Assembly: GCF_900068895.1 (NCBI RefSeq)
Contig: NZ_CDPK01000006.1
Coordinates: 82,263-146,262 of the forward strand
Direction of reading: 5' to 3'
Source of the DNA: Erwinia sp. ErVv1
GTDB lineage: Bacteria > Pseudomonadota > Gammaproteobacteria > Enterobacterales > Enterobacteriaceae
DNA length: 64,000 bases
Below, piece after piece: positions 10,548-22,477 of this stretch. The notes below the pieces were generated by a model. The model was given only the letters and a program-made list of their open reading frames with translations, was not told the origin of the DNA and did no database searches. Position 1 is the stretch's first letter, and each line of letters opens with the position of its first letter. The translations under genes and the position numbers were made by a program.

Positions 10548-13270
10548 TGTGCCGCCTCCTGCAGATTGTCAATGTTGGCACCCAGCAGGAAGGGAGGAAT
10601 ACCCGGCAGGCCAATCGGCAGCCCTACCTGCCCCGCCTGTAACGTTTCGGAGAAACGTACCGGCAGACGCAGGGTTTCACCGGCACAGCTAAACTCGACG
10701 GTGGCCCCCGCATTTACGCCAAGCGTTGCCGCATCTGCCGGGTTAACCATGGCATACAGTGCGGGCATACGCTGCTGAATCACCGCTGAACGCTGCGTCA
10801 TCTCCTCGCTGCCAAACAGGTGGAAGTAAGGCGCTACGCGCCAGCGACCCACCTGACCGGCAAAGGCGACCGGCACCACGTCGAACCAGTCCATCTGTGC
10901 TTCACCGGCCTCGAACAGTCGAACGCCCGGGTCGCCATTACGCAATTTCCCGCCCACTTCAGCCTGGAATTTATTCCACGCCTGCGGGGAGTTCCAGCCC
11001 GGCGCCCATGCAAAGGGGATCTGCGAACGCGCGGCTGAGGGCTGGTTGTTACCTTCCATTGAGAAGGCAAACATGGTGTCCTTATCCTGCGGCTGACGCG
11101 GCTCATGTACGCTGATGTTAGCGCGCATGGCGGTACGGCCGCTGGAACGCGCAGGGGAGCGCGCCAGTTTCTGTCCGCGAATACGGAAGCTGGCATCCGG
11201 CGCGGCGTCTTTGATCGCGGCCAGCTGCGGCAGCGCCTGAACGCAGGCGTCGATCACATGGTCAAGCTGGGTCCAGTCCACTTCACGGCTGCGGATAGTA
11301 CTCTGCAATGAGTGCAGCCAGCGCCAGCTTTCAAGCATCTGCACGCTGTCGTTATAGTAGGCTGGGTCGTAAACCTGGAAGAAGCGCTGCGCGCGGCCTT
11401 CCTGATTCACCACGGTGCCGTCGCTCTCTGCAAAGCTGGCGGTGGAGAGGATCAGCCCCGCCCTGTCGCTGGTCGCCGTGCGCTGGTGATCGACCACAAT
11501 CACGTTAGCGGCATTGCTTAACGCTGCGTCCACGCTGGCCTTAGGCGCATGGCGATAGAGATCGTTCTCCATCACGATAACCGCATCCGCCGCGCCGCTT
11601 GCCAGTTCGTCCAGCGCCGCTTCCAGCGGTTGCCCACCGATCAGGCCCAGACCTACGCTGTTAGCCGCACCGGAAAGCAGGGTAATGCCAACGTCCGCCC
11701 CACGGCCCTTCAGCGCTTTTGCCACGTTGGCAGCCGCGTGGATAACGGCTTCGCTGCCCGCGTTAACGCCGGAGATAATCAGCGGCTTTCTTGCCCCGGC
11801 CAGCGCCTGGACGATAACATCAATTTTTCCGCTCAGCGCCCGATCGATATCGCTGACCGCCGGTGCCGTTTCATCCAGCGCGTGTGCAATGGCAAAGCCC
11901 AGACGGGCCTGGTCTTCCACCGGTGCACAGTAGCTCCACGCTGCGATGTCATCCATGCGGGTGCGATCGACGTTGGTAACAAAAAGCGGATGTTTGGCAT
12001 GCTGTCCAATGTTCATAATGGCCGCAATCTGCCAGTCCGCCACTTTCTGCGCGGCGGCCATCTCACGCGCTTTGCCCTTCACCGCCTGGCGTACCGACAG
12101 TGCCACTCTGGCACCGGTCTGGGTAAGGTCTTCGCCCAGCACCAGTACCGCATCATAGCTTTCAATTTCACGCAGGGCAGGCGTGTGAATGCCGCCATCG
12201 CGTAGAATATTCAGCATCAGCTCAAGCCGCGCCTGTTCAGCGGCCGGGATGCCGGTAGAGAAGTTTTCAGCGCCAACCAATTCGCGCAGAGCGAAATTGC
12301 TTTCAACGCTGGCGCGCGGAGAACCAATACCAATAACCTTCTTCGCCTGGCGCAGCACGTCCGCCGCGCCCTGCATTGCCTGTTCGGCGTTGAGGGCGAT
12401 CCAGTCATTGCCGCGACGCTGCATGGGCTGACGTGGCCGGTCTTTCAGGTTCACATAGCCATAGCCAAAACGCCCGCGATCGCACAGGAAGTACTGGTTT
12501 ACGGTGCCGTTGTAGCGGTTTTCGATGCGCCTGAGTTCGCCGTAGCGCTCGCCCGGGCTGGTGTTACAGCCCACGCTGCACTGCTGGCAGATGCTCGGGG
12601 CATACTGCATATCCCATTTACGGTTATAGCGCTCGGAGTGCGTTTTATCGGTAAAGACGCCGGTCGGGCAGACCTCCACCAGGTTACCGGAGAATTCACT
12701 CTCCAGCGTGCCATCTTCCGGACGACCGAAATAGACGTTGTCATGCGCGCCGTACACGCCAAGGTCGGTACCGTCCGCGTAATCTTTGTAGTAGCGAACG
12801 CAGCGATAGCAGGCGATACAGCGGTTCATTTCGTGCGAGATAAACGGACCGAGATCCTGATTGCGGTGGGTACGCTTAGTGAACCGATAGCGACGGAAGC
12901 TGTGGCCGGTCATCACGGTCATGTCCTGCAGGTGGCAGTTGCCGCCCTCTTCACAAACCGGACAGTCGTGCGGGTGGTTAGTCATCAGCCACTCCACCAC
13001 GCTTTCGCGAAACTCTTTCGCTTCACCGTCATCAATGGAGATGAACGTGCCGTCGGAAGCCGGGGTCATGCACGACATGACCAGGCGACCGCGGGTGTCT
13101 TCGGCATTTTGATATTGCTTCACCGCGCACTGGCGGCAGGCGCCCACGCTTCCCAGCGCCGGGTGCCAGCAAAAATAAGGAATATCGAGGCCGAGCGAGA
13201 GGCAAGCCTGTAGCAGGTTGTCCGCTCCATCAACGTCATATTCTTTACCGTCTACATGTATTGTAGCCAT
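10544..13270 (-). CDS. nuoG: NADH-quinone oxidoreductase subunit G
   Basis: 908 aa, the E. coli length, using the ATG at 13270 ([13 protein letters not shown]); three further in-frame codons upstream (MFT) are less likely. It carries the 2Fe-2S cluster N1b (C34, C45, C48, C67), then the N5 and N4 cluster region ([25 protein letters not shown]), and the extra N7 motif CQQCSVGC found only in some bacteria. The rest is a molybdopterin-oxidoreductase-like fold that lacks the cofactor in complex I. A 205-bp gap with a long palindrome separates it from nuoF, so its translation is not coupled to nuoF. Confidence 0.98.
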   Translation of the reverse strand: MATIHVDGKEYDVDGADNLLQACLSLGLDIPYFCWHPALGSVGACRQCAVKQYQNAEDTRGRLVMSCMTPASDGTFISIDDGEAKEFRESVVEWLMTNHPHDCPVCEEGGNCHLQDMTVMTGHSFRRYRFTKRTHRNQDLGPFISHEMNRCIACYRCVRYYKDYADGTDLGVYGAHDNVYFGRPEDGTLESEFSGNLVEVCPTGVFTDKTHSERYNRKWDMQYAPSICQQCSVGCNTSPGERYGELRRIENRYNGTVNQYFLCDRGRFGYGYVNLKDRPRQPMQRRGNDWIALNAEQAMQGAADVLRQAKKVIGIGSPRASVESNFALRELVGAENFSTGIPAAEQARLELMLNILRDGGIHTPALREIESYDAVLVLGEDLTQTGARVALSVRQAVKGKAREMAAAQKVADWQIAAIMNIGQHAKHPLFVTNVDRTRMDDIAAWSYCAPVEDQARLGFAIAHALDETAPAVSDIDRALSGKIDVIVQALAGARKPLIISGVNAGSEAVIHAAANVAKALKGRGADVGITLLSGAANSVGLGLIGGQPLEAALDELASGAADAVIVMENDLYRHAPKASVDAALSNAANVIVVDHQRTATSDRAGLILSTASFAESDGTVVNQEGRAQRFFQVYDPAYYNDSVQMLESWRWLHSLQSTIRSREVDWTQLDHVIDACVQALPQLAAIKDAAPDASFRIRGQKLARSPARSSGRTAMRANISVHEPRQPQDKDTMFAFSMEGNNQPSAARSQIPFAWAPGWNSPQAWNKFQAEVGGKLRNGDPGVRLFEAGEAQMDWFDVVPVAFAGQVGRWRVAPYFHLFGSEEMTQRSAVIQQRMPALYAMVNPADAATLGVNAGATVEFSCAGETLRLPVRFSETLQAGQVGLPIGLPGIPPFLLGANIDNLQEAAQ

Positions 13271-13318
13271 AGTGAACATGCTTCCGTAAGGCTCATACGA
13301 GCGTTAAACACAATTCTT

Positions 13319-13447
13319 AAATAACCTTCTTACTTGACGTTGTAGCGGTGTTAGCTGCGCTCTCTTACCCCGGTCACTTACCTATGTAAGCTCCCGGGGA
13401 TGCGTTCTCTTGCTGCCTTGCTACAACGCCAATTAATTTGGTTATTT
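13319..13447. repeat. Palindromic intergenic element between nuoF and nuoG
   Basis: About 129 bp bounded by AAATAACC (13319-13326) and GGTTATTT (13440-13447). Inner matching arms include GTTGTAGC against GCTACAAC and CCCCGG against CCGGGG, around the centre CTTAC-CTAT-GTAAG. The whole element can fold into one long imperfect hairpin. It lies inside the nuo transcript and has no U-tract at its end. It is distinct in sequence from the nuoL/nuoM element. Confidence 0.82.
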
Positions 13448-13475
13448 CGCACTTCTTGTTACGCGTGAGCTTTTT

Positions 13476-14822
13476 TTACCAGCGGGCTTTCAGCAGGTTA
13501 GCCTGGATACCCGCAATCGCGTGGGCGTTACTGAACACCTGCGGGGCAATGCCTGCCTCGAACTCTTCGCGGAAATATTTGATCGCGCTTTGCAGCGGCT
13601 CTACGGCACCCGGGGCGTGCGCGCAGAAGGTTTTTCCCGGACCGAGCTGACGGCAAAGTTGCAGCAGCGTTTCGATATCGCCCGGCTGCCCCTCTTTCCG
13701 CTCCAGCGCGCGCAAAATTTTGACGCTCCACGGCAGGCCGTCACGGCATGGCGTACACCAGCCGCAGGATTCGCGGGCAAAGAACTCTTCCAGATTGCGC
13801 ACCAGCGACACCATGTTGATCTCATGGTCCACCGCCATCGCCAGCGCCGTACCCAGACGGCTGCCCGCTTTACCGATGCTGGCAAACTCCATCGGCAGGT
13901 CGAGGGGTGATTCGGTCAGGAAGTCAGTCCCTGCCCCGCCCGGCTGCCAGGCCTTGAATTTCAGGCCGTCGCGCATGCCGCCAGCGTAATCTTCCAGAAT
14001 TTCGCGCGCGGTGGTGCCAAACGGCAGCTCCCAGACGCCAGGGTTTTTAACCCGGCCCGAGAAGCCCATCATCTTGGTACCGGTGTCGTCACTGGAAGAG
14101 ATGCTTTTGTACCACTCCACGCCGTTGGCGAGGATGGCAGGCACGTTGGACAGGGTTTCCACATTATTGACGCAGGTGGGTTTACCCCATACGCCAGCGG
14201 AGGCCGGGAAAGGCGGCTTGGAACGCGGGTTCGCGCGACGCCCTTCCAGGGAGTTGATCAGCGCCGTTTCTTCACCGCAAATGTAGCGCCCCGCCCCGGT
14301 GTGAACGATCAGCTCAAAGTCGAAACCGGTGCCGAGAATGTTTTTACCCAGGTAACCGGCTTCGGTCGCTTCAGCAATCGCCCGGCGCAGGTTCACTGCC
14401 GCTTCAATATATTCGCCGCGCAGGAAGATGTAGCCCCGGTAAGCTTTCAGCGCAAAAGCACTGATCAGCATCCCCTCCACCAGCTGGTGCGGTAGTTGCT
14501 CCATCAGCAGGCGGTCTTTATAGGTGCCGGGTTCCATTTCATCCGCATTACACAGCAGGTAGCGGATATTCATCGACTCATCTTTCGGCATCAGGCTCCA
14601 CTTCAGCCCGGTGGAGAAGCCCGCGCCGCCGCGCCCTTTCAGGCCGGACTCTTTTACCGCCGCGACGATTTCGTCCTGAGACAGCGTCTTTAGCGCTTTG
14701 TCGGCACCGGCGTAGCCATTTTTGCTGCGATACTCATCAAAGAAGATGGGTTGCTTATCGTCGCGCAGGCGCCAGGTCAGCGGATGCGTTTCCGCCGTAC
14801 GAACGATCTCTCTGACTGTCAT
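13476..14822 (-). CDS. nuoF: NADH-quinone oxidoreductase subunit F
   Basis: 448 aa (445 in E. coli). Binds NADH and FMN and carries cluster N3; it is where electrons enter complex [14 protein letters not shown] (FMN/NADH loop), [13 protein letters not shown] and the N3 motif [12 protein letters not shown] are all present. The ATG at 14822 ([17 protein letters not shown]) is used because it overlaps the nuoE stop as ATGA; the frame remains open further upstream inside nuoE but without similarity. Confidence 0.98.
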   Translation of the reverse strand: MTVREIVRTAETHPLTWRLRDDKQPIFFDEYRSKNGYAGADKALKTLSQDEIVAAVKESGLKGRGGAGFSTGLKWSLMPKDESMNIRYLLCNADEMEPGTYKDRLLMEQLPHQLVEGMLISAFALKAYRGYIFLRGEYIEAAVNLRRAIAEATEAGYLGKNILGTGFDFELIVHTGAGRYICGEETALINSLEGRRANPRSKPPFPASAGVWGKPTCVNNVETLSNVPAILANGVEWYKSISSSDDTGTKMMGFSGRVKNPGVWELPFGTTAREILEDYAGGMRDGLKFKAWQPGGAGTDFLTESPLDLPMEFASIGKAGSRLGTALAMAVDHEINMVSLVRNLEEFFARESCGWCTPCRDGLPWSVKILRALERKEGQPGDIETLLQLCRQLGPGKTFCAHAPGAVEPLQSAIKYFREEFEAGIAPQVFSNAHAIAGIQANLLKARW

Positions 14823-15334
14823 GGATACTGCTCCAGCAGGTTGACGATGTTTTCCGGCGTCAGGTGAACGTGCGTATCGTCGTCCACCATCATCGTCGGC
14901 CCCTTGTCGCAGTTGCCCAGACAGCAGGTGGGCAGCAGCGTGAATCGGCCATCCGCCGTGGTCTGACCCGGTCTGATGTGCAGATTCTCTTCCAGCGCCG
15001 CCTGAATGCCCTGGAAACCGGTGATATGGCACACCACGCTGTCGCAGTAGCGGATCACATGACGGCCCACCGGCTGGCGGAAGATCTGGCTGTAGAATGT
15101 CGCCACGCCTTCAACGTCGCTGGCCGGTATGCCCAGCACCTCAGCGATGGCATGGATAGCACCGTCCGGCACCCATCCACGCTGTTTCTGCACGATTTTC
15201 AGCGCTTCAATTGAGGCTGCGCGTGCGTCTTCGTAATGATGCTTTTCATGCTCAATGGCATCACGCTCTGTCGCGCTCAGCACAAACGCGTCGTGGTTAT
15301 CGATCGTTTCGATCGCAATTCTTTCCTGGTGCAT
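14819..15334 (-). CDS. nuoE: NADH-quinone oxidoreductase subunit E
   Basis: 171 aa thioredoxin-like subunit that holds the 2Fe-2S cluster N1a. The four ligands are C97, C102 (YCDSVVCH) and C138, C142 ([10 protein letters not shown]). The N-terminal extension is a few residues longer than in E. coli. It begins 2 bp after nuoCD and overlaps nuoF by 4 bp. Confidence 0.98.
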   Translation of the reverse strand: MHQERIAIETIDNHDAFVLSATERDAIEHEKHHYEDARAASIEALKIVQKQRGWVPDGAIHAIAEVLGIPASDVEGVATFYSQIFRQPVGRHVIRYCDSVVCHITGFQGIQAALEENLHIRPGQTTADGRFTLLPTCCLGNCDKGPTMMVDDDTHVHLTPENIVNLLEQYP

Positions 15335-15336
15335 AG

Positions 15337-17136
15337 TTAGCGGTCCACGTCTGACATAACAAAATCGATACTACCGAGGTATACGATCAAATCGGATACC
15401 AGGCTGCCATTGATCACCGAAGGGATCTGTTGCAGGTGCGGGAAGCTCGGCGTTCGCACGCGAGTGCGGTAGCTCATGGTGCTGCCGTCGCTGGTCAGGT
15501 AGTAGCTGTTAATCCCTTTCGTCGCCTCAATCATCTGGAAGGATTCATTGGCTGGCATAACCGGGCCCCATGAAACCTGCAGGAAGTGGGTGATCAGGGT
15601 CTCGATATGCTGCAGGGTGCGCTCTTTCGGTGGCGGCGTGGTCAGCGGATGGTCCGCCTTAAACGGCCCCTCCGGCATGTTGTTCAGGCACTGTTCAAGA
15701 ATACGCAGGCTCTGGCGCATCTCTTCCATTTTCAACATAACGCGGGTATAGGCACAGCTGACGCCATCGCCAATCGGTACTTCAAAGTCGAAATTTTCAT
15801 AGCCTGAGTAGGGACGCCATTTACGTACGTCAAAGTCCAGACCGGTAGCGCGCAGGCCAGCACCGGTGGTTCCCCAGGCCAGCGCCTCTTCCATCCCGTA
15901 GGCAGAAACGCCTTTTGCACGGCCAATCAGCACGCTGTTTTTCAGCGCGGTCTGCTCATAGGCTTTCAGGCGTTTCGGCAGCCAGTTGAGGAATTCACGC
16001 AGCAGCCGATCCCAGCCTTTTGGCAGATCGTGCGCCACGCCACCAATGCGGAACCAGGCGGGATGCATACGGAAACCGGTTATCGCTTCCACAACGTCGT
16101 AAATTTTCTGGCGGTCGGTAAAGGCAAAGAACACCGGTGACATCGCGCCGACGTCCTGAATAAAGGTGGAGATATAGAGCAGATGGCTGTTTATGCGGAA
16201 CAGCTCTGAGAGCATCACGCGGATCACATCAACGCGTTCGGGGACCTTAATGCCCGCCAGCTTTTCAACCGCCAGCACATAAGGCATTTCGTTTACGCAG
16301 CCACCGAGGTATTCGATACGGTCGGTATAGGGAATGTAGCTGTGCCACGACTGACGCTCACCCATTTTCTCCGCGCCACGATGGTGATAGCCCACATCCG
16401 GGACGCAGTCGACGATCTCTTCGCCATCCAGCTGCAGCACAATACGGAAAGCCCCGTGCGCTGAGGGGTGGTTAGGTCCGAGGTTGAGGAACATAAAGTC
16501 CTCATTAGCAGTGCTGCGCTTCATGCCCCACTCTTCCGGCTTGAAGGTCATCTGCTCCATCGCCAGATCTTCAGTCTGTTTGGTCAGCTCAAAGGGGTCG
16601 AATTCAGTGGCGCGCGCCGGATAATCTTTACGCAGCGGATGACCTTCCCACGACTGAGGCATCATGATGCGCGTCAGGTGGGGATGGCCATCAAAGGTGA
16701 TACCAAACATCTCCCAGGTTTCACGCTCATACCAGTTGGCGTTAGGGAAAATTTTGGTCAGGGTTGGGACGTGCAGATCTTTCTCAGAAAGCGCCACCTT
16801 GAGCATAATGTCGCGATTACGCTCAATGGAAATGAAGTGGTAGAACACGGAAAAGTCTGCGGCAGGCAGGCCCGCGCGGTGGGTGCGAAGACGCTCATCC
16901 ATGCCGTGCAGGTCGTAAAGCATAACGTAAGGCTGCGGCAGCTTGCGCAGGAATTCCGTGATTTCCAGCAGCTGTTCACGCTTCACCCACACAACCGGCA
17001 CGCCGGTGCGGGTAGGCTGAACGGTGAAGGCATCGGGCCCAAAACGGTTACGCAGCTCGCCAATCACCGGGTCATCCAGGTGATCGCGGGTTTGCCATGC
17101 TGGCTGAGCGAGATCTTGCGTGGTCAAATCAGTCAT
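15337..17136 (-). CDS. nuoC: NADH-quinone oxidoreductase fused subunit C/D
   Basis: 599 aa fusion of the 30-kDa (about residues 1-180) and 49-kDa (about 210-599) subunits, as in other enterobacteria. The 30-kDa signature [20 protein letters not shown] and the 49-kDa blocks [25 protein letters not shown] and DPxD-like [11 protein letters not shown] at the C-terminus are present. The D part lines the quinone cavity. Often also labelled nuoCD. It begins 135 bp after the nuoB stop; that gap holds a 14-bp palindrome GCCTGCATGCAGGC (17155-17168) and a small GC hairpin at 17253-17267. Confidence 0.98.
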   Translation of the reverse strand: MTDLTTQDLAQPAWQTRDHLDDPVIGELRNRFGPDAFTVQPTRTGVPVVWVKREQLLEITEFLRKLPQPYVMLYDLHGMDERLRTHRAGLPAADFSVFYHFISIERNRDIMLKVALSEKDLHVPTLTKIFPNANWYERETWEMFGITFDGHPHLTRIMMPQSWEGHPLRKDYPARATEFDPFELTKQTEDLAMEQMTFKPEEWGMKRSTANEDFMFLNLGPNHPSAHGAFRIVLQLDGEEIVDCVPDVGYHHRGAEKMGERQSWHSYIPYTDRIEYLGGCVNEMPYVLAVEKLAGIKVPERVDVIRVMLSELFRINSHLLYISTFIQDVGAMSPVFFAFTDRQKIYDVVEAITGFRMHPAWFRIGGVAHDLPKGWDRLLREFLNWLPKRLKAYEQTALKNSVLIGRAKGVSAYGMEEALAWGTTGAGLRATGLDFDVRKWRPYSGYENFDFEVPIGDGVSCAYTRVMLKMEEMRQSLRILEQCLNNMPEGPFKADHPLTTPPPKERTLQHIETLITHFLQVSWGPVMPANESFQMIEATKGINSYYLTSDGSTMSYRTRVRTPSFPHLQQIPSVINGSLVSDLIVYLGSIDFVMSDVDR

Positions 17137-17271
17137 AAGTTATTCACCATGTGGGCCTGCATGCAGGCGCTCATTATTGGCGTCAGGACGGGCCTTGCGC
17201 TGGTTGTGGTTTTTATGCGCCGGGTTTTTCAGGCCACGTCCATAAACTGCAGTGCCCTTTGCGGGCATTCT

Positions 17272-17946
17272 TTAAATTTCGTCAGGCGTACGAAGCGTGG
17301 TAACGGCAATGCGCTCGCCCTGCTTACGTTCACGCTCGGACTGCATATTGGCGCGATACACGCCCTGGTCGCCAACCACCCATGACAGTGGGCGACGCTC
17401 TTTGCCGATCGATTCCTGCAACAGCAGCAGCGCCTGCATATACGCCTCTGGGCGCGGTGGGCAGCCGGGGATATACACATCAACGGGCAGGAATTTATCC
17501 ACGCCCTGCACCACAGAGTAGATGTCGTACATGCCGCCGGAGTTAGCACAGGCACCCATCGAAATCACCCACTTAGGCTCCAGCATCTGGTCGTATAGAC
17601 GCTGAACGACCGGTGCCATTTTGGTAAAACAGGTACCGGCAACCACCATAAAGTCCGCCTGACGCGGCGAGGCACGAATAACTTCCGAACCAAATCGCGC
17701 CACGTCATGTACGGCTGTAAATGACGTGGTCATCTCTACGTAACAACACGAAAGGCCAAAGTTGAAGGGCCACAGAGAATTTTTGCGCCCCCAGTTCACC
17801 ATGTCATGCAGCGCGTGTTCGAGCTTGCCCATATAGACGCTTTGGTGAACGTGCTTTTCCAGGGGATCGCTGACGATTTCCTGTTTCTGCAGGGGATAAC
17901 GGTCATTCTCACCGTTCGGGTCGGCGCGGGTGAGCGTATAGTCCAT
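17272..17946 (-). CDS. nuoB: NADH-quinone oxidoreductase subunit B
   Basis: 224 aa (220 in E. coli). Carries the terminal 4Fe-4S cluster N2 next to quinone. Ligands are the tandem pair C67-C68 (GLSCCYVEM), C133 (GACANSGG) and C162 ([10 protein letters not shown]). It starts 15 bp after nuoA. Confidence 0.98.
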   Translation of the reverse strand: MDYTLTRADPNGENDRYPLQKQEIVSDPLEKHVHQSVYMGKLEHALHDMVNWGRKNSLWPFNFGLSCCYVEMTTSFTAVHDVARFGSEVIRASPRQADFMVVAGTCFTKMAPVVQRLYDQMLEPKWVISMGACANSGGMYDIYSVVQGVDKFLPVDVYIPGCPPRPEAYMQALLLLQESIGKERRPLSWVVGDQGVYRANMQSERERKQGERIAVTTLRTPDEI

Positions 17947-17961
17947 CTTAATGCCTCGCTG

Positions 17962-18399
17962 TTACTGCGTATGACGATTGGAATGCGAAATGGTGGTTGG
18001 CTTGACCACGATGCGGCGCGGTGCAGGAGCCCAATCCAGTGCACGTATACGCACCAGATAAACCAGACCAGCAAGCAGTACCAAAATGAAAATCGTAGCT
18101 TCCACAAAGCCGGTCCATCCGCTTTCGCGAATGGCGGTCGACCATGCGTATAGATAGAGGGCTTCAACGTCAAAGATGACGAAGAACATGGCCACCAGAT
18201 AGAATTTGGCGGACATGCGCAGCTTAGCCGTACCGACGGGCGCGGCACCGGACTCAAAAGGGGTATTTGTATAGCGTCCGCGTGCTTTACCGCCCAGAAA
18301 CCAGGCCCCGGCTAACATCGCGCAGCACAGACCGACGGAGACAATGAGAAATACGGCGAATGCCCAGTGATGGGCAACAATTCCATTAGTAGTTGACAT
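17962..18399 (-). CDS. nuoA: NADH-quinone oxidoreductase subunit A
   Basis: 145 aa, three-helix membrane subunit that clamps the membrane arm to the peripheral arm. The loop [20 protein letters not shown] and the helix [15 protein letters not shown] are diagnostic. The ATG at 18399 ([14 protein letters not shown]) matches the family start; the frame upstream of it is open but unrelated. First gene of the operon, so the promoters lie above 18400. Confidence 0.97.
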   Translation of the reverse strand: MSTTNGIVAHHWAFAVFLIVSVGLCCAMLAGAWFLGGKARGRYTNTPFESGAAPVGTAKLRMSAKFYLVAMFFVIFDVEALYLYAWSTAIRESGWTGFVEATIFILVLLAGLVYLVRIRALDWAPAPRRIVVKPTTISHSNRHTQ

Positions 18400-18986
18400 G
18401 CTTTCTGCTTCACTCACACAGTGATGTCCGGCGTACTGCTCTGTCTCGGCAGCTGACCCACCACATCGATTCAAGGGAAAAAATAAAAAACCTTATAAAT
18501 TTTACTGTCTTTTTTGATAAGACAGCAGTTTTATGGGGTTTTTTACTCCTTTCTATAACCTTTTGTCAACTTTGACAAAAGTATCCACACGTTAATTTAC
18601 ACCCGCAGCATTTATTTAACATATGATGCGCAGAAAGTGAGCTAAATCGAGTCAGTCTCATCCTGTGAACAAAGTGTAGCGGGTATTCCCCTGCATGGAT
18701 CGAGGTTTTAACACGCTCTATTCTCGCAGGAATTGTCTGCTTTTCCTGCCCCTCACCAGGGTTATTTTTTTGATCCAGGACACAGTTTTATCTTTTATGA
18801 AGAAAATCCACTCATCCCCCAGGGGCGAGGGCCGCGCGGGCTGGCGCTAGTTGAGAAGAGGAATCATTTAAAAAAGTTTAACCAGAGGCATTTCAGGGTT
18901 TTAAAACGGACCGAACAGACCTGTAAAGCAGCAGAAAGTTTATTGCAGATAATCGGGTAGAAACGGGCAGAAAATCACACCAAAAA
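18400..18986. promoter_or_regulatory. nuo control region and lrhA 3' flank, non-coding
   Basis: About 590 bp of AT-rich sequence with no convincing gene. Visible elements are a hairpin CTGTCTT-AAGACAG (18505-18525), a perfect palindrome TTTTGTCAACTTTGACAAAA (18561-18580) about 165 bp upstream of the nuoA ATG, and many A/T runs. In E. coli nuo is driven from a long upstream region under NarL, ArcA and Fis; I could not place those sites here with confidence. Confidence 0.6.
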
Positions 18987-19022
18987 AAAGCCTTCCCACT
19001 TTACATCGCGGGAAGGCTTTAT
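18983..19022 (-). terminator. Terminator of lrhA
   Basis: Stem AAAGCCTTCCC (18987-18997) and GGGAAGGCTTT (19010-19020) with a 12-base loop. In the minus direction it runs into eight T. It lies about 70 bp beyond the lrhA stop. Confidence 0.9.
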
Positions 19023-19088
19023 TTATCTCAGTTTCCCCTTATTTATCTCAGATAAATAATAGGTTGAGAAAGACTAATTAACTTAAGA

Positions 19089-20015
19089 CTATTCAGCGTC
19101 GTCAGTAAGATCGCTGCTATCCTGCACAGCCAGAGCGAGGTTATAAGGATCGTTACTGGACTCCATCGCATTAAATATCGCCAGAGCCAGCTCATTATCG
19201 CTTTCCGGGTTACGGCAGAGTAAATATTCGGTGTCCGGCAGTACCGGCAGGCCTTCAGCCGCGCCCATTACCCGCAGTTCCGGGCTCATCATCTCAACCG
19301 GGCGTGCAGTGACACCCAGCCCGGCCTTAACCGCAGCACGAACCGCTGCCAGCGTTGAGGCCACGTAGGAGATGCGCCATGGAATACCCGCCTCGTTGAG
19401 GTGGTCGATAGCCATGTCACGATACGGGCTTGGCTCATCCAGCAGCACCAGCGGAATCGCTTCCCCGCGCTGAAAAATATAGTCTGCTGCGCAGTACCAT
19501 AATGTTGGAGAAGTACGCAGTACCTGCCAGGTAAAGTTCATCGGGCTGGAAGTGGTGACCACCAGATCGACTTCGCCCTGGTTTAACATCTCCATCATAA
19601 AGGGGTTACGCTTCACCCGCACATCTATAGCCAGCTTAGGATAAACCGAGGTCACACGGTTCAGCAGAAACGGCAGGATGGTATCGGAGGTGTCATCGGA
19701 TGCACCAATAGTCAGGACGCCCTGAATATTGCTGTACATCAGAGAAGTACAGGCCTCGTCATTAAAGCGCAAAATTTTGCGCGCATAGCCCAGCAGCTGG
19801 ATACCATGCTCAGTCAGTAATTTATTGCGGCCATGTCTGGCAAACAACTCTTTGCCTACCAGTTGTTCAAGGCGTTGCATCTGCTGGCTGACCGCTGACT
19901 GCGTTCTGCATACCGCGGCGGCAGCGGCCGCAAAGGTATTCAAATCGGCTACGGCAACAAACGTTCTCAATAGATCAAGGTCAAGATTGAGGATGGGACG
20001 ATTTGTACTAGTCAT
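19089..20015 (-). CDS. lrhA: LysR-type transcriptional regulator LrhA/HexA
   Basis: 308 aa from the ATG at 20015 ([16 protein letters not shown]), which gives the start seen in HexA; a GTG four codons upstream (MKKKM) is an alternative. The N-terminal winged helix-turn-helix (about residues 10-70, with [21 protein letters not shown]) is almost identical to E. coli LrhA, and the effector domain ends in an acidic tail. The family represses flhDC motility genes in E. coli and exoenzyme or virulence genes in plant-associated relatives. It is preceded by about 1 kb without genes, consistent with a long leader and autoregulation as known in E. coli. Confidence 0.96.
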   Translation of the reverse strand: MTSTNRPILNLDLDLLRTFVAVADLNTFAAAAAAVCRTQSAVSQQMQRLEQLVGKELFARHGRNKLLTEHGIQLLGYARKILRFNDEACTSLMYSNIQGVLTIGASDDTSDTILPFLLNRVTSVYPKLAIDVRVKRNPFMMEMLNQGEVDLVVTTSSPMNFTWQVLRTSPTLWYCAADYIFQRGEAIPLVLLDEPSPYRDMAIDHLNEAGIPWRISYVASTLAAVRAAVKAGLGVTARPVEMMSPELRVMGAAEGLPVLPDTEYLLCRNPESDNELALAIFNAMESSNDPYNLALAVQDSSDLTDDAE

Positions 20016-21038
20016 TTTTTTCTTCACTTTATAAGTTTTTATTAACAGCTATCCTGGTGTTTTCCCTTAGATATCAAATTGGTATCAAGGAAATCTATCG
20101 GTAATGCGTTCGAAATTATTGGCGCATTACTTTTTATCGCAGACCCTACAACCTTGCCAGGCTAAAACCTGAGATAAATCTTTAGGTAATAGCCGTAACA
20201 GGTTCTTCGATCTGATACATCTCTAACGCATATGGCCCTGACCCATAAGGATCAGAAAGCCAGGCGGTTAAGGGAGGGCAGCGTATGTTGAGATACAATT
20301 ATCCAGACTGCGCACCCGGCATTGTAAAGCAATCATCAAAAACTTGATGGATTAAAAGTTGCTATATTCTCACGCTACTATTAAGAAACCCTTAAGCTTA
20401 AAGGCAACAAAAATGCTGATTATGCCACCTGAAACACCTGCATAGTCGGTGCAAAGTCCGCTGAACATTATCCTGACATACTGTCGATTAATTTTTAAGC
20501 CCAAAAGCGATTATTCTTATCAGTAAAATAAGATTTTATTGGCCAACCCCCATCACATCAGCATTCCGCCATAAGAATTTATCATTTCTTACACACTTAT
20601 TCCTGGAGCAGGAACCCAGGGAACGACAATCGCACCTCAGGCATCTATCAAGCCATTATGTCACGGTGGTTAATTATTATACAGCCAGTGAAGTTTTTTT
20701 GGACAATAACTGTATGCATCAATGCACTATACTTAACCAAATACTGCCAAAAAAGTTTTGCCTCATATGAATAAACCCGCTGATTTTATCCCCCTCCGGC
20801 CCTTGGTTTACGCCATATGCGCCGATCGGCACGATTAAATATTTATGATATTAATTAACCACTAAACAACCATACTTCCCTTTGACCTTGTCCGGCCCGG
20901 TTCATTCATATGGATTTGTTGGATATCGCGGGCTAAAGCCGTTCAGCACCCTTCAAAAGTGCCGGTGACAGGAGTACATTGTGCAGGTTTTAATTTTCCA
21001 CGGCAGGAATGCGGCTCTGAGAGTTTAAGGCGAGAAAA
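20016..21038. promoter_or_regulatory. Long non-coding region between lrhA and alaA
   Basis: About 1 kb with no supported gene on either strand and frequent stops in all frames. It must hold the lrhA promoter(s) and 5' leader (minus) and the alaA promoter (plus). It is rich in A/T, with an imperfect stem CTGACCC-GGATCAG around 20237-20253. E. coli has a similarly long gap at this position, so the length itself is a conserved trait. I see no clear small RNA. Confidence 0.6.
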
Positions 21039-22253
21039 ATGAACCCAATTAATAAGTCCGATAAGCTGGATAATGTGTGTTACGACATTCGTGGTCCGGT
21101 ACTGAAAGAAGCAAAACGTCTGGAAGAAGAAGGCAATAAAGTCCTTAAGCTGAACATCGGCAACCCGGCCCCCTTTGGTTTCGAGGCGCCTGACGAAATC
21201 CTTGTCGATGTCATCCGTAACCTGCCCAGCGCGCAGGGCTACTGTGATTCAAAAGGCCTGTACTCGGCGCGTAAGGCGATTGTGCAACACTATCAGGCGC
21301 GCGATATGCGGGACATGACCGTTGAAGATGTCTATATCGGCAACGGCGTCTCCGAGCTTATCGTGCAGTCAATGCAGGCGCTGTTGAACAGCGGTGATGA
21401 AATGCTGGTGCCTGCGCCCGATTATCCGCTTTGGACCGCGGCGGTTTCGCTCTCAAGTGGTAAGGCGGTGCACTATCTTTGCGATGAATCGGCCGGCTGG
21501 TTCCCCGATCTCGATGATATCCGCAGCAAAATTACGCCGCGCACCCGGGGCATCGTCATTATTAACCCAAACAACCCGACTGGTGCGGTTTATAGCAAAG
21601 AACTGCTGATGGAAGTGGTTGAACTTGCGCGTCAGCACGATCTCATTATTTTCGCCGATGAGATCTACGACAAAATTCTTTACGATGCCGCGCAGCATCA
21701 TTCGATTGCCGCCCTGGCTCCGGACCTGCTGACAGTAACCTTTAACGGCCTGTCCAAAACCTACCGCGTGGCGGGCTTCCGTCAGGGCTGGATGGTGCTT
21801 AACGGTCCGAAAAAGCATGCTAAGGGCTATATCGAGGGGCTGGAGATGCTTGCGTCGATGCGTCTTTGCGCCAATGTCCCGGCTCAGCATGCCATTCAGA
21901 CTGCGCTGGGCGGATACCAGAGTATCAGCGAATTTATCGCTCCTGGCGGCAGGCTGTATGAACAGCGCCAGCGTGCCTGGGAGCTGATCAATGATATTCC
22001 GGGCGTCAGCTGCGTGAAGCCAGACGGCGCGCTGTATATGTTTCCGCGCATTGATGCCAAAAAGTTTAATCTGCACGACGATCAGAAAATGGTGCTGGAC
22101 TTCCTGCTGCAACAGAAAGTTCTGCTGGTACAGGGGACCGCCTTCAACTGGCCATGGCCGGATCACGTGCGTATCGTTACCCTGCCCCACGTAAACGATC
22201 TGGAGATGGCGATCGGTAAATTTGGTCGCTTCCTTGAAGGATACCGTCAGTAG
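21039..22253 (+). CDS. alaA: Glutamate-pyruvate (alanine) aminotransferase AlaA
   Basis: 404 aa, class I/II PLP-dependent aminotransferase that makes alanine from pyruvate and glutamate. PLP contacts are visible: N179 in [12 protein letters not shown]207 and Y210 in FADEIYDKI, and the Schiff-base lysine K240 in [17 protein letters not shown]. It is preceded by AAGGCGAG about 8 bases before ATG. It is transcribed away from lrhA, as in E. coli. Confidence 0.97.
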   Translation: MNPINKSDKLDNVCYDIRGPVLKEAKRLEEEGNKVLKLNIGNPAPFGFEAPDEILVDVIRNLPSAQGYCDSKGLYSARKAIVQHYQARDMRDMTVEDVYIGNGVSELIVQSMQALLNSGDEMLVPAPDYPLWTAAVSLSSGKAVHYLCDESAGWFPDLDDIRSKITPRTRGIVIINPNNPTGAVYSKELLMEVVELARQHDLIIFADEIYDKILYDAAQHHSIAALAPDLLTVTFNGLSKTYRVAGFRQGWMVLNGPKKHAKGYIEGLEMLASMRLCANVPAQHAIQTALGGYQSISEFIAPGGRLYEQRQRAWELINDIPGVSCVKPDGALYMFPRIDAKKFNLHDDQKMVLDFLLQQKVLLVQGTAFNWPWPDHVRIVTLPHVNDLEMAIGKFGRFLEGYRQ

Positions 22254-22477
22254 GCCGGGGCTGCCATCAGACAGACGCGGTGTCGCCTGACGTGCTTCAC
22301 ATGCTATTCGTCCGCCGAATGCAGTCGGAGGCGCCTCCGGCTGTCGTTAGCCCGAAGAAGTCAGCCGCCTCTACCTTTGCCTGTCCGATCCCTACAGCCC
22401 GATTGGCGCAGGGTGTATACTTGCACCGAGGGCCGGGACACTCTGGCTCAGTCGCCAACGCACAGGAAAACCGCCCG

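Noticed and set aside
14823..15032. N-terminal extension of NuoF into nuoE
   Set aside because: It would overlap the well-conserved nuoE gene by 70 codons; the ATGA overlap gives the proper start.
18733..18960. 75-codon plus-strand open frame in the nuo-lrhA gap
   Set aside because: No ribosome site, no similarity that I recognise, and it lies in AT-rich control DNA.
22280..22477. N-terminal extension of YfbR by 66 residues
   Set aside because: The family starts at [10 protein letters not shown]; the extension has no similarity and its composition is that of intergenic DNA.
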